From Colwellia sp. MB3u-41 (GTDB lineage: Bacteria; Pseudomonadota; Gammaproteobacteria; Enterobacterales; Alteromonadaceae), in the NCBI RefSeq assembly GCF_014076845.1, contig NZ_JACGUT010000047.1, positions 406,359 to 470,358 of the forward strand: DNA of 64,000 nt, given 5' to 3'. The translations under genes and the position numbers were made by a program. Below the pieces are notes generated by a model that saw only the letters and a program-made list of their open reading frames with translations, made no database searches and had not been told where the DNA came from. This document shows, piece by piece, positions 36,056-46,292 of this stretch (the stretch's first letter is position 1; each line of letters begins with the position of its first letter).

Positions 36056-37138
36056 TAGTCGATGTTACAAAATATCAGCCAATGACAAAGAAAATTATCA
36101 ACGTAAAGCCGCGGAACTGAACACTCAGAAAGTGATTCCTGAATATCAAAAGTTTTATGCTTTTTTTACTAAAGAATACATGACTAACTGTCGTCAAAAT
36201 GTTGGTATAAGCCCATTTAAAGGTGGAAAAGAATATTATCAGTACCTTATTGAATTTTACACCACCACATCGATGTTAGCTGAAGAAATTCACCAATGAG
36301 GTTTAAATGAAGTAGCACGTATTCGTCAAGAAATGAATGTGATTATTAAAGAGGTTAATTTTAAAGGTGATTTTACCGACTTTATCAGATTCCTGCGCAC
36401 TGACCCACAATTTTATACCAATGAGCCGCGCGATTTAATTGAAAAAGCGAGTTATATTACGCGCAAAATGGCCGCAAAATTGCCCAAATGGTTTTCAGTA
36501 TGACCTCGCTCAACCTTCGATATAAAAGCGTCTCCTAATGGTGGTACTTATTATGTCGCGTCAGATGGGAGTGGTACTACCTCAGGCACTTACTTTATCG
36601 ATACTAAAGACCTAAAAAGTCAGCCTTTATATACCCTAGAAGCCTTAACCTTTCATGAAGCTGAACCTTGCCATCATATGCAAAGTGCTATTCCTTAAGA
36701 AGTTAATATGCAAGAGTTTAGAAAAACACTTTACCACGCCACGTTTGGTGAAGGTTGGGGTCTATATTCAGAGCATTTAGCCAAAGAAATGGGGGTTTAT
36801 CAAGACCCTTATAGCAACGTTGGTCGTTTGACATATGAGCCTTGGCGCGCATGTCGTTTAGTCGTAGACACCGGTATGCATGCTAAAGGTTGGTCTCGCC
36901 AGCACGCCATGATTACTTAGCCTAGAACACGGCATTAAGTATGGCAGATGTTACCGCACAAATTGACCGTTACATAAGCTGGCCAGCACAAGCGTTGTCT
37001 TATAAAGTGGGTGAAATCAAAATCCTTCAGTTACGTGCGATGGCAGAAGAAAAGTTAGCTGAAAAATTCAACATTAGAACTTTTCATGACCAAATACTTA
37101 AAAGTGGTAGTTTACCTATGGCTTTACTAGAAGGTTAA
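36056..37138 (+). pseudogene. DUF885 family metallopeptidase-like relic
   Basis: The frame is broken by at least four stops and shifts, but in order reads EYYQYLIEFYTTTSMLAEEI, GLNEVARIRQEMN, GGTYYVASDGSGTTSGTYF, ALTFHEAEPCHHMQ (the HExxPxHH-type zinc motif with Cys in place of Gly), FGEGWGLYSEHLAKEMGVY and WPAQALSYKVGEIKILQLR. This is the DUF885 family of secreted carboxypeptidase-like enzymes. The N-terminal half is missing. It is not functional. Confidence 0.85.
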
Positions 37139-37220
37139 CCGTTAACTGGGTTAATCAACAGCTGCAGTAATGATACATAGTGGTCATCAATCACTGATGT
37201 AATCACTGAACATATAATTT

Positions 37221-37255
37221 AAAATGCCGATTGTTTCACAATAATCGGCATTTTA
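37221..37255. terminator. Intrinsic terminator, both directions
   Basis: AAAATGCCGATT and AATCGGCATTTT with a ten-base loop. It lies between the DUF885 relic and the convergent small gene at 37302. Confidence 0.82.
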
Positions 37256-37301
37256 TCAGGCGCTAAAAAATTTTATATCAAATAGCGTTAAACTAATAAA
37301 A

Positions 37302-37550
37302 TCAACGAGGTGGTCGCTCTTTTTTAAGTTTAATAATCAAATCAATATGAGGAATAAGTTCCTCTATTTCTCGAATATGATCGCGTAAACTTCCCCACTG
37401 CGTTAATTCTAATTTACCGGAATCTAATATGGCGAGTTTAAGTTCACTAACCAACGAATTCTCATCGACTTGCTCTATAAATTCATTAATACGTAATAGA
37501 TTGTCTAACTCTGCTTGAGATATTATTTCTATGTCACTACTTTTTTTCAT
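37302..37550 (-). CDS. Small hypothetical protein, 82 residues
   Basis: Not recognised. It is acidic and helical (EIISQAELDNLLRINEFIE, IREIEELIPHIDLIIKLKKE), with no signal or membrane helix, ending ERPPR. The terminator at 37221-37255 is placed correctly for it on the minus strand, which supports a real gene. It may be a conserved hypothetical of the lineage. Confidence 0.6.
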   Translation of the reverse strand: MKKSSDIEIISQAELDNLLRINEFIEQVDENSLVSELKLAILDSGKLELTQWGSLRDHIREIEELIPHIDLIIKLKKERPPR

Positions 37551-37722
37551 CGCTAACTCTATAAAAAGACTCTATAAAAACAAGTATAGCCAAGCTTTAT
37601 TTTTTTGCTCAACATCAATAAAACTCAACGTATTTTAATCGTCATAATTCAGTAAGAAAAAAGTCATATTCAACTTGTAAAGTGCATCATGTCAACTAAA
37701 TAGAGCTCAATAAGGGATACTC

Positions 37723-37896
37723 ATGGAACATAATAGCGTTGATGAATATGATGAAATTTTTAACCTTTTCGACAGTTTGCTTATCGACAAAAAGGAGTCT
37801 CGCTCACGTAAAAGAAAATGGCGAGAAATAGAAACGTATAAAGACAGAAAACGTTTACACCAGGAGCTTCATGACATACAAAACTACGGTTCTTAA
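37723..37896 (+). CDS. PA3496-like small protein, 57 residues
   Basis: The ATG follows AAGGGAT at normal spacing. The product has an acidic N-terminal half (DEYDEIFNLFD) and a basic Arg/Lys-rich middle (SRSRKRKWREIETYKDRKR), then HQELHDIQNYGS. This acidic-then-RRR-x-E-x-x-x-E-x-x-x-L-R pattern resembles the PA3496 family of short gammaproteobacterial proteins, annotated as putative envelope-integrity proteins. It is a single small gene between divergent neighbours. Confidence 0.65.
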   Translation: MEHNSVDEYDEIFNLFDSLLIDKKESRSRKRKWREIETYKDRKRLHQELHDIQNYGS

Positions 37897-37947
37897 TCAT
37901 AAAGTGTTGGAATAAGTTGCACTGACTCTAACGCTAACTCTTTTGTT

Positions 37948-38430
37948 CTATGGCTGTGCAAAATCAAATAAGGTTTTGCCTGTCATACGATAACCGATCC
38001 ATTCATCTTTTGATACAGCACCAATGGCTTCGTAAAAGTCACGTGAGGGCTTATTCCAATCTAAACAGCTCCATTCAAAACGTGCACAATCATTATCAAT
38101 AGCAGTTTTGGCCATCGTTTTTAATAATTTCAAGCCTGCACCTTTCCCTCGATGCTCTGGCGTTACATACAGATCTTCAAGGTATAAACCTGATTTGGCT
38201 AACCACGTTGAGTAGTTATAAAAGTAAATGGCGGATCCAATAGCAATACCATCAAGCTCACAAATTAAACCGTGTACTTGTGTATTTTTACAAAACATAG
38301 TGTCTTTTATTGTATCAACAGTGGCATACACTTCATGCTCTGCTTTTTCATAAATAGCGAGTTCTTTAATAAAAGTGAACAAAAGTTCTGCGTCATTTAG
38401 GGTCGCATCACGTATAATTATTTCAGACAT
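37948..38430 (-). CDS. GNAT family N-acetyltransferase
   Basis: 160 residues. The GNAT core is complete: IIIRDATLNDAELLFTFIKEL (beta1-alpha1), GSAIYFYNYSTW, YLEDLYVTPEHRGKGAGLKLL (motif A, RGKGAG acetyl-CoA loop) and CARFEWSCLDWNKPSRDFYEAIGA (motif B). The FEWSCLDWN pattern is typical of the SAT-like diamine/thialysine acetyltransferase branch. It could acetylate polyamines or thialysine; unproven. Confidence 0.87.
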   Translation of the reverse strand: MSEIIIRDATLNDAELLFTFIKELAIYEKAEHEVYATVDTIKDTMFCKNTQVHGLICELDGIAIGSAIYFYNYSTWLAKSGLYLEDLYVTPEHRGKGAGLKLLKTMAKTAIDNDCARFEWSCLDWNKPSRDFYEAIGAVSKDEWIGYRMTGKTLFDFAQP

Positions 38431-38702
38431 TTTACTTCCTCGTTTTCTTAATTAATTTTTGCTGTACAGCATACCAGTACAAAGATATTTTCTCACGAAC
38501 TATACAGTAGAACAAAAAATAAAAATGAATATTGAACCCATAAAAAAATTGCGATCTAACAAGGTAAATAACCGCTTTAAACGATACAATTAACCCAATA
38601 GAAAAATGGCACAGGTACACTTTTTAAATGATCACTGTTTAAAGATCATTTTATCGCTACAATAAAAAATCAATTATCTCAATTAAAACAAAAGGAAAGT
38701 CC

Positions 38703-40214
38703 GTGTTCAATAAAATAGCTTCACTCGTATTATTCACTTTTATCACTTTGCCAGTATTTTCAGCTGATATCAGCCCAACTGCAAAAAAAACAGCTGAATA
38801 CGCCGTTCAAACCTATCAAGCCTCTATGGTTGCTAGCCTAACTGAGTTAGTGAAATACAATACATTAGCTGTTGATGGCGTTTCAGCGAATAACAATCCT
38901 GAGCATATTGCTTTTAAAGCAGAGCTTAAAAAACAAGCTGAAGATTTAGGCTTTGATTATACTGATGATGGTTATGTCGTTGTTATTGGTCTTGGCGAAA
39001 GTAAAGAACGGGTAGGAATAATCACCCACGGCGACATACAACCAGTGAATCCTAAAAAATGGCAGAAGTCGCCGTTTGAACTTGATACCACTTCAGAGCC
39101 CGGCAAACTTATCGCCCGTGGTACAGAAGATGACAAAGGCCCAATATCAACAGCGCTCTATGCCATGAAAGCGATTAAAGACAAAAATATAAAACTAAAT
39201 AAACGTATCGAATTATATGTTTATATGGCAGAAGAATCAGACTGGGGACCGCTTCAAGAGTATATTAAAACGCATACACTGCCACAAACCAATATTACCA
39301 TTGATGCAGAGTATCCTGTGGTCACCGCAGAAAAAGGCTACGGAACCATAAAAATAGCTTTTAATAAAAATAATTACACAGGTTTTGACGCTTATATCAG
39401 TGAATTTAGTGGCGGATTTTTTGGTAGTCAAATACCTGAAGATGCTAAAGCGGTCATTGCAAATGCAGATATGACTTTACTGCAGCAAATGATGGACAAA
39501 GCAAGAGACTATCAAGGTGTTAGTTTTGATTTCTTACTCAAAGAGACCCAATTAACGGTAACCGCACTAGGAAAATCAGCTCACTCATCTAAGCCACAAG
39601 AAGGCGTGAATGCTATTCCATTCTTAGCTGATTTATTGTCACAAACACGCTGGCCAAGTAACGGTGCAGGTACATTAGTGAACTTTATTAATGACAATAT
39701 TGGTTTAGGGTTAGAAGGGAAAAAGTTTGGCAACATTGCCTATAGTGATGATTTTATGGGGCCTATGACGGTTTCTCCGACGGTTATTAAACAACTTAAA
39801 AACAACATTGAATTGAATATTAATATTCGTCGTCCACGGGGTAAATCAGCGCAACAGCTAACAGAAGAAATTAATCATGTTATCGCAACATGGAAGCTGA
39901 CGAATATGGCTGACATTACCGAATTAGAGCATTATATTGGCGACCCTTTTGTTCAAAAAGATGCCCCACATATTGAAACATTACTGGCTGTATTTTCACA
40001 CTTTACCGGAATAAAAGATGCTAAGCCTATCGCTATTGGTGGTGGAACAAATTCACGCTTATTTCCCAATGCCGTAAGCTTTGGTCCATCAATGCCCAAT
40101 GCCAATTATACCGGACATTCGGAGCATGAATTTATTACCATGAAACAGTTTGTTTTAAATTTAAAAATGTATACAGCAGCTTTAGTTGAAATGGCTGCTG
40201 CCAAAGCGCAATAA
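38703..40214 (+). CDS. Secreted M20 family dipeptidase
   Basis: 503 residues from a GTG at 38703 that follows GGAAAG. A signal peptide (about 1-20, VFSAD) is present. Zinc ligands and catalytic residues of M20 are visible: THGDIQPVNPKKW, RGTEDDKGP, the EES pair in YMAEESDWG, DAEYP and a terminal GHSEHEF; GKSAHSSKPQEG marks the dimerisation-domain start. It likely hydrolyses dipeptides or modified peptides in the periplasm. SDR and amidohydrolase genes follow within 60 bp, so the three may be co-transcribed. Confidence 0.9.
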   Translation: MFNKIASLVLFTFITLPVFSADISPTAKKTAEYAVQTYQASMVASLTELVKYNTLAVDGVSANNNPEHIAFKAELKKQAEDLGFDYTDDGYVVVIGLGESKERVGIITHGDIQPVNPKKWQKSPFELDTTSEPGKLIARGTEDDKGPISTALYAMKAIKDKNIKLNKRIELYVYMAEESDWGPLQEYIKTHTLPQTNITIDAEYPVVTAEKGYGTIKIAFNKNNYTGFDAYISEFSGGFFGSQIPEDAKAVIANADMTLLQQMMDKARDYQGVSFDFLLKETQLTVTALGKSAHSSKPQEGVNAIPFLADLLSQTRWPSNGAGTLVNFINDNIGLGLEGKKFGNIAYSDDFMGPMTVSPTVIKQLKNNIELNINIRRPRGKSAQQLTEEINHVIATWKLTNMADITELEHYIGDPFVQKDAPHIETLLAVFSHFTGIKDAKPIAIGGGTNSRLFPNAVSFGPSMPNANYTGHSEHEFITMKQFVLNLKMYTAALVEMAAAKAQ

Positions 40215-40249
40215 CACATGAGATAAGCCAGTAAGGAATAGGAATACGT

Positions 40250-40987
40250 ATGAAAAAAACATGTATAGTTACCGGTGGTAGTTCGGGAATTGGCCTAAGC
40301 ATCGTAAAATTATTTACTGACCATGGCTATCAAGTGTTTAATCTAGACTTACAACCCAGTAACCTTACTGTGCTTGGTTCTACTGATGTTTTGTGTGATA
40401 TAAGTAATGTTGAACAAGTTAGCGATATTATTAGTGATATCGCTAAAACAACGACTATTGATGTTTTAATCTCGAACGCAGGTATTCACTTTTCAGGTAA
40501 TATTGAGAACACCTCTGAAGCTGATCTCGATAAAGTACTTAATATTAATGTCAAAGGTGCTTATGCAGCAGTAAAAGCGGTATTACCGAATATGAAAGCC
40601 AATAAAAATGGCGCGATTATATTAATGGCTTCAGACCAAGCGTTAATTGCCAAGCAAAACTCGTTTGCTTATAACATCAGTAAAGTGGCGCTTGCTTCAA
40701 TAGCAAAAACTACCGCGCTTGATTATGCTCTTTTTAATATTCGTGCTAATGCTGTATGTCCTGGCACTATTGAAACACCGTTGTATCATCAAGCCATTGA
40801 TAATTATTGTGATCGCTCGGGTGCAAACAAAGCAGAGATCCATGCTGAAGAAGCGGCTTTACAGCCTTTAGGCCGATTAGGGCAACCCGAAGAAGTCGCT
40901 GAACTTGTTTATTTTTTAGCGTCTGATAAAGCTAAATTCATTACAGGCAGTTTACAAGTGATTGATGGCGGTTATACCGCACAGTAA
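40250..40987 (+). CDS. Short-chain dehydrogenase/reductase
   Basis: 245 residues, classical SDR. TGGSSGIG is the dinucleotide loop, Asp at the end of beta2 (NLDLQPSN) favours NAD, SNAGIHFSG is the NNAG-equivalent, the catalytic set is Ser in LMASDQA, Tyr and Lys in YNISK, and the C-terminal TGSLQVIDGGYTAQ is typical. The substrate is not fixed. Its neighbour is a lactonase-like amidohydrolase, so it may oxidise a sugar to a lactone (as L-fucose or rhamnose dehydrogenases do); this is inference. Confidence 0.9.
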   Translation: MKKTCIVTGGSSGIGLSIVKLFTDHGYQVFNLDLQPSNLTVLGSTDVLCDISNVEQVSDIISDIAKTTTIDVLISNAGIHFSGNIENTSEADLDKVLNINVKGAYAAVKAVLPNMKANKNGAIILMASDQALIAKQNSFAYNISKVALASIAKTTALDYALFNIRANAVCPGTIETPLYHQAIDNYCDRSGANKAEIHAEEAALQPLGRLGQPEEVAELVYFLASDKAKFITGSLQVIDGGYTAQ

Positions 40988-41042
40988 CAGTATTGATGGC
41001 TTTAGTTTCAATGTTAGTTTTAAACATTTAGAATAAAAACAC

Positions 41043-41912
41043 ATGATAAAAATAATCGATCCACACCTGCATTTATTTAACCTTGCGCAAGGCGACTACC
41101 AGTGGTTAAAAGCTGATAATCCCCCGTTTTGGCCCGATAAAAAAATAATCGAAAAAAACGTGACGGAAAAAGAGCTACATTTTTCTGCTCCTTTTGAAAT
41201 GGCTGGCTTTGTACATATTGAAGCCGGCTTTGATAATCAGCAGCCTTGGCGTGAAATTGCTTGGTTAGAAAGTACTTGTTCCCTGCCCTTTAAATCGATT
41301 GCTGGTATTAATTTACGTTTACTAACAAATGAATTTCAACAAGCACTAAAAAAGCTTAACGGCTACAAATCTGTTGTTGGTGTGCGCGATATTCTCGATG
41401 AAAATGCTTTCGAGTATTTATCAAATCCTCAAGTTCAAAAAAACTTAGCGCAGTTGGCCAAGCAAGAAATGATTTTTGAATGCCAAATGCCTTTATCTGA
41501 TGTTAAGGCCACCGCTCAATTAATAAAAGTAGTCAATGAACTACCGACGTTAAAATTAGTCATTAATCACGCGGGTTGGCCACCTGAAGACACACGTAGT
41601 AACGCATGGATAAATTGGCAACAAAGTGTTCAAGCACTTGGACACTATGACAATATCAACCTTAAATGTTCAGGTTTTGAAATGGCTAATCGGCAATACT
41701 CGTTGTTATGGCAACAACAGGTTATCAAACAATGCATAACAAGTTTTGGCGTAAATAAAACCATGCTAGCGAGTAATTTCCCTTTATGTTTATTTAAAGA
41801 GAGTTATCAAGAAAACTGGCTCGCTCATCAACAAAACAAGCAACTATCAGTAAACGATCTTGAATTATTATGTTATAAAAATGCGCAAAAATTTTATAAG
41901 TTTTCAACATAA
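41043..41912 (+). CDS. Amidohydrolase-2 family, lactonase-like
   Basis: 289 residues. The metal-binding start is IDPHLHLFNL, the third ligand region LVINHAGWPPE, and the last conserved segment LASNFPLCLF. Architecture matches COG3618 L-fuconolactonase/rhamnonolactonase-like enzymes. In most relatives the last motif is GSDWP or GSNYP; here Asn replaces the Asp. It probably opens a sugar lactone ring after the SDR. ATG follows an AT-rich 55-bp gap. Confidence 0.8.
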   Translation: MIKIIDPHLHLFNLAQGDYQWLKADNPPFWPDKKIIEKNVTEKELHFSAPFEMAGFVHIEAGFDNQQPWREIAWLESTCSLPFKSIAGINLRLLTNEFQQALKKLNGYKSVVGVRDILDENAFEYLSNPQVQKNLAQLAKQEMIFECQMPLSDVKATAQLIKVVNELPTLKLVINHAGWPPEDTRSNAWINWQQSVQALGHYDNINLKCSGFEMANRQYSLLWQQQVIKQCITSFGVNKTMLASNFPLCLFKESYQENWLAHQQNKQLSVNDLELLCYKNAQKFYKFST

Positions 41913-41983
41913 AGATTAAACTAAGAAAAAAAAACTACCCACAACACCTCAGATAAAATAGTATTCCATTACATTATATTTTA

Positions 41984-42454
41984 ATGGGTCAATTAATGGA
42001 TAACTTCGACAGAAAAATTCTAAAAATATTACAAAATGATTGTACACAGCCCATCAGTGAGGTTGCGGCTCAAGTGGGTCTTTCAACAACCCCTTGTTGG
42101 CGGCGCATTCAAACCATGGAAAAAAACGGCATTATAAAAGGTCGTGTTGCTTTGGCTGATCCGGAGAAGTTAAATGTTGGCTTAACGGTTTTTGTAATGA
42201 TAAAAACCAACCAACATAACCCTGACTGGCTTGATGATTTCAGTATCAACTCAAAAAAATTTCCAGAAATCATTGAATTTTATCGGATGAGTGGCGAGGT
42301 TGATTACTTACTCCGTGTCGTGGTTTCAGACATGAAGGCCTATGATGCTTTTTATAAGAAACTGATAGGCCAAGCAAGCTTTGCTGATATTAGTTCAAGT
42401 TTTGCCATGGAAGAAATTAAATATACTACCGCACTACCGGTTGACTATATGTAA
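41984..42454 (+). CDS. Lrp/AsnC family regulator
   Basis: 156 residues. The N-terminal HTH is FDRKILKILQNDCTQPISEV and VGLSTTPCWRRIQTMEKNGII, the C-terminal RAM/ligand domain includes EIIEFYRMSGEVDYLLRVVV. It is a local Lrp-type factor that should respond to an amino acid or related ligand. It has its own 72-bp upstream gap and is convergent with fghA. Autogenous control or control of the upstream SDR cluster is possible. Confidence 0.92.
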   Translation: MGQLMDNFDRKILKILQNDCTQPISEVAAQVGLSTTPCWRRIQTMEKNGIIKGRVALADPEKLNVGLTVFVMIKTNQHNPDWLDDFSINSKKFPEIIEFYRMSGEVDYLLRVVVSDMKAYDAFYKKLIGQASFADISSSFAMEEIKYTTALPVDYM

Positions 42455-42517
42455 TCTAGCTTAGATATCGCTTTCCTCAAGTCATAAAATAGTCTAAAAA
42501 CCAAGTGTATACTTTAG

Positions 42518-43357
42518 CTATTGATTTAAGTGTTTCGCATGAAACCGCAAATGTTCTTCAATAAATGATGAGATAAAGTAGTAACTATGATCATAGCCTT
42601 CGTGCACAGCAAGTGTTAATGGGTAGCCATTCACTTTGGCTGCTTCTGCTAATGCTTCCGGCATTAATTGCGTTTTCAAAAAATCATCAGCGCCACCTTG
42701 GTCAACTTTAGCGGGAATAAACTGCGTTGCTATACGCATCAACTCACTTGCATCATGCCTGCGCCAAATTGCGGTGTCTTTCCCTAAGTAAGTGGTAAAA
42801 GCTTTTTTGCCCCATGGCGTTTTTATTGGGTTGCAAACAGGGCTAAATGCTGACATTGAGCTGTAACGTTCAGGGTTTAACAGGCCAATGGTTAACGCGC
42901 CATGTCCGCCCATTGAATGTCCGCTAATCGCGCGTTTATTGGATACCGGAAAAGCGTCTTCAATAATGGCGGGTAATTCATTAACAACGTAATCGTACAT
43001 ATGATAGTGACGATTCCAAGGTGCTTGTGTGGCATTAACATAAAACCCTGCACCTTGGCCCAAATCATAACCTTCATCATCGGTAACACCTTCACCACGA
43101 GGACTAGTATCAGGAGCAACAATAGCCATGCCTAATTCAGCAGCCATGCGCAATGCCCCCGCTTTTTGCATAAAATTTTCATCGGTACAGGTTAGTCCCG
43201 ACAGCCAATACAACACAGGCACTTTCTCCCCGCTTGATACTTGCGGTGGCAAGTAAATAGCAAAACGCATTGTGCAATTTAGCGTTTTAGATGGGTGACT
43301 ATATTGCTTATGCCAGCCGCCAAAGCTTTTATTAACACTGATGTTTTCTATCGTCAT
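42518..43357 (-). CDS. fghA: S-formylglutathione hydrolase
   Basis: About 280 residues, esterase D type. SGLTCTDENFMQKAGA is the cap/oxyanion segment, the nucleophile elbow is SGHSMGGHGAL, the acid region is PAKVDQGGADDFL and the His is HEGYDHSYYFI. It hydrolyses S-formylglutathione to formate and glutathione, the second step of glutathione-dependent formaldehyde removal. The ATG at 43357 is preferred to a TTG 12 bases upstream, which lies in the T-tract of a terminator-like hairpin. adhC lies just upstream. Confidence 0.94.
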   Translation of the reverse strand: MTIENISVNKSFGGWHKQYSHPSKTLNCTMRFAIYLPPQVSSGEKVPVLYWLSGLTCTDENFMQKAGALRMAAELGMAIVAPDTSPRGEGVTDDEGYDLGQGAGFYVNATQAPWNRHYHMYDYVVNELPAIIEDAFPVSNKRAISGHSMGGHGALTIGLLNPERYSSMSAFSPVCNPIKTPWGKKAFTTYLGKDTAIWRRHDASELMRIATQFIPAKVDQGGADDFLKTQLMPEALAEAAKVNGYPLTLAVHEGYDHSYYFISSFIEEHLRFHAKHLNQ

Positions 43358-43364
43358 GATAAAA

Positions 43365-43413
43365 CTCAAAAAAATGCCACTTTTGTATTTATACGGCTAC
43401 GCTAAAAGTGGCA
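43365..43413 (-). terminator. Terminator/attenuator-like hairpin before fghA
   Basis: On the minus strand, TGCCACTTTT and AAAAGTGGCA form a perfect ten-base stem with a 19-base loop, followed by a seven-base T-tract ending about 10 bases before the fghA ATG. It sits between adhC and fghA. Confidence 0.82.
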
Positions 43414-43475
43414 AATAAGCGCACTTAACAGCGCTGATGGTGACTGAAAAAATTAGTCATATTATTTATCAAACG

Positions 43476-44621
<1,146 letters not shown>

Positions 44622-44792
44622 TCAATTAATCGCGTTTCTAAAAGTTTATATTGCAGACGAACTTGCTATATTTGAGCCTAGTCTACGGTGTTTAATGAAA
44701 GATGATAATACGTTAAAAACGTAATTCACTTTTACCAGTTGGTAACAATAAAGTGAGTATTGATAAAGTACCATCATCATGAATACATTACT

Positions 44793-45119
44793 TTAATGGC
44801 TGTGGCCTTGTGAAAGATTAATGATGCCGATACCTATAGCGACTAATCCCATACCAAGCCAAGTGGTTAACTCCAGATGTTGACGATACACAACCGTAGA
44901 TAATAACGTCACGGTTATAATGGCTAACCCTGCCCACAACGCATGCACAATACCCACTGGCATACCTTTCATTGCTTGGCCTAAAAACATGAATGCGGCT
45001 AAATGCCCGAGTAAAACTAAAGCACTTGGCACAGGTCGAGTAAAACCATCAGTTTCTTTTAATGCAACATGAGACATTGCTTCAGCAACGACACCTAAAA
45101 AAAGGAATAACCAACTCAT
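44793..45119 (-). CDS. Small multidrug resistance (SMR) family transporter
   Basis: 108 residues with four membrane helices. The first helix carries the conserved Glu (LGVVAEAMSHVALK) and is followed by ETDGFTRPVPS, then GIVHALWAGLAII. This is the EmrE/SugE-type fold: dimeric proton-coupled export of cationic compounds or guanidinium. Which of the two branches is not clear from reading. It is divergent from the LysR gene, which may control it. Confidence 0.88.
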   Translation of the reverse strand: MSWLFLFLGVVAEAMSHVALKETDGFTRPVPSALVLLGHLAAFMFLGQAMKGMPVGIVHALWAGLAIITVTLLSTVVYRQHLELTTWLGMGLVAIGIGIINLSQGHSH

Positions 45120-45303
45120 TTTTACTTCCTATAATGTTATGCAGGCAGTTATTGCCTGAGTAATGCTGCACTTTTTCTGAGTAAGTTACTCATCAAATAA
45201 CTCAATCACAGCAAGCTTGTCTTGATGGTTGCTATTATATTTACTTCTAAAGAAATGATAATATGCTAATTTAGTAAATAACTTGTACACAGGGGTAACA
45301 ATC

Positions 45304-46170
45304 ATGCAGTGGGATGGGATTAGCGAATTTGTTTACGTGGCGGAAAATGAGAGCTTTACGCTCGCTTCAAAAAAAATGGCGATATCTACTGCACAAGTGA
45401 GTCGCCAGATAAGTGCGTTAGAAAAACGCCTTAATATCAAATTATTTTATCGAACCACACGAAAAGTCTCATTAACTGATGAAGGCCGTGTTTTTTATCA
45501 GCACTGTCGCAGCGTTCTCGATGGTTTAGATGCCGCTGAGCGTGCCATCACAAATTTACAATCTAAACCTCAAGGTAAAATTAAACTAACTGCTCCCGTC
45601 ACCTATGGTGAAAAACAAATATTGCCGCTAGTAAATAACTTTATAAAGCAATATGACGATGTTGAAGTGTTAGCTTATTTAAGCAATCGTCAAATTGACA
45701 TCGTTGATGAAGGGTATGACTTAGCTATTCGCCTGGGTAAATTAAGTGATTCAACAATGATGGCAAAAAAATTAGGTAAGCGAGCAAACTATGTTTGTGC
45801 CTCGCCAAGCTATCTAGAAAAACAGGGTATACCACACTCTATATCAGAGCTTAATAAGCACAGTTGTTTATTGGGAACAAATGATCACTGGCATTTTAGA
45901 GAGTCAGGCAGAGAAAAAAGTATCCGAGTAACGGGAAGGTTACGATACAACAATGGTTATAGCTTAACCGATGCAGCACTCAAAGGCTTAGGAATAGTGC
46001 AGTTACCTGATTACTATGTTCAACAGCATATTCAACGTGGCGAACTGGTTACCTTGTTAGACAGTTATCGTGCGCCTGACGAAGGTATATGGGCGGTTTA
46101 TCCTCAAAACCGCCATTTATCACCCAAAATAAGGTTACTCGTTGACTATTTAGCTGAGCAGTTGCTTTGA
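45304..46170 (+). CDS. LysR-type transcriptional regulator
   Basis: 289 residues. The ATG at 45304 is preceded by AGGGGT and begins MQWDGISEFVYVAENESF, the normal LysR start; a few open codons upstream are excluded. The HTH is SKKMAISTAQVSRQISALEKRL. The effector domain follows with CASPSYLEKQGIP. It is divergent from the SMR gene with a 180-bp shared upstream region. Its target could be that gene or the adhC-fghA pair; undetermined. Confidence 0.92.
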   Translation: MQWDGISEFVYVAENESFTLASKKMAISTAQVSRQISALEKRLNIKLFYRTTRKVSLTDEGRVFYQHCRSVLDGLDAAERAITNLQSKPQGKIKLTAPVTYGEKQILPLVNNFIKQYDDVEVLAYLSNRQIDIVDEGYDLAIRLGKLSDSTMMAKKLGKRANYVCASPSYLEKQGIPHSISELNKHSCLLGTNDHWHFRESGREKSIRVTGRLRYNNGYSLTDAALKGLGIVQLPDYYVQQHIQRGELVTLLDSYRAPDEGIWAVYPQNRHLSPKIRLLVDYLAEQLL

Positions 46171-46292
46171 TTTCAAGGGTTATTTAAAGCATTTACAGAG
46201 TTAGTCGTTAGCTCAACGTTAAGCAACTCTCGATTGTATAGCAGGGTTTATCGGCACGAACACCGATCCCCCCCCCTCTTATTGGTCTCTTT

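Noticed and set aside
38432..38620. 62-residue minus-strand frame upstream of the GNAT gene
   Set aside because: No ribosome site or family pattern; it lies in the divergent promoter region.
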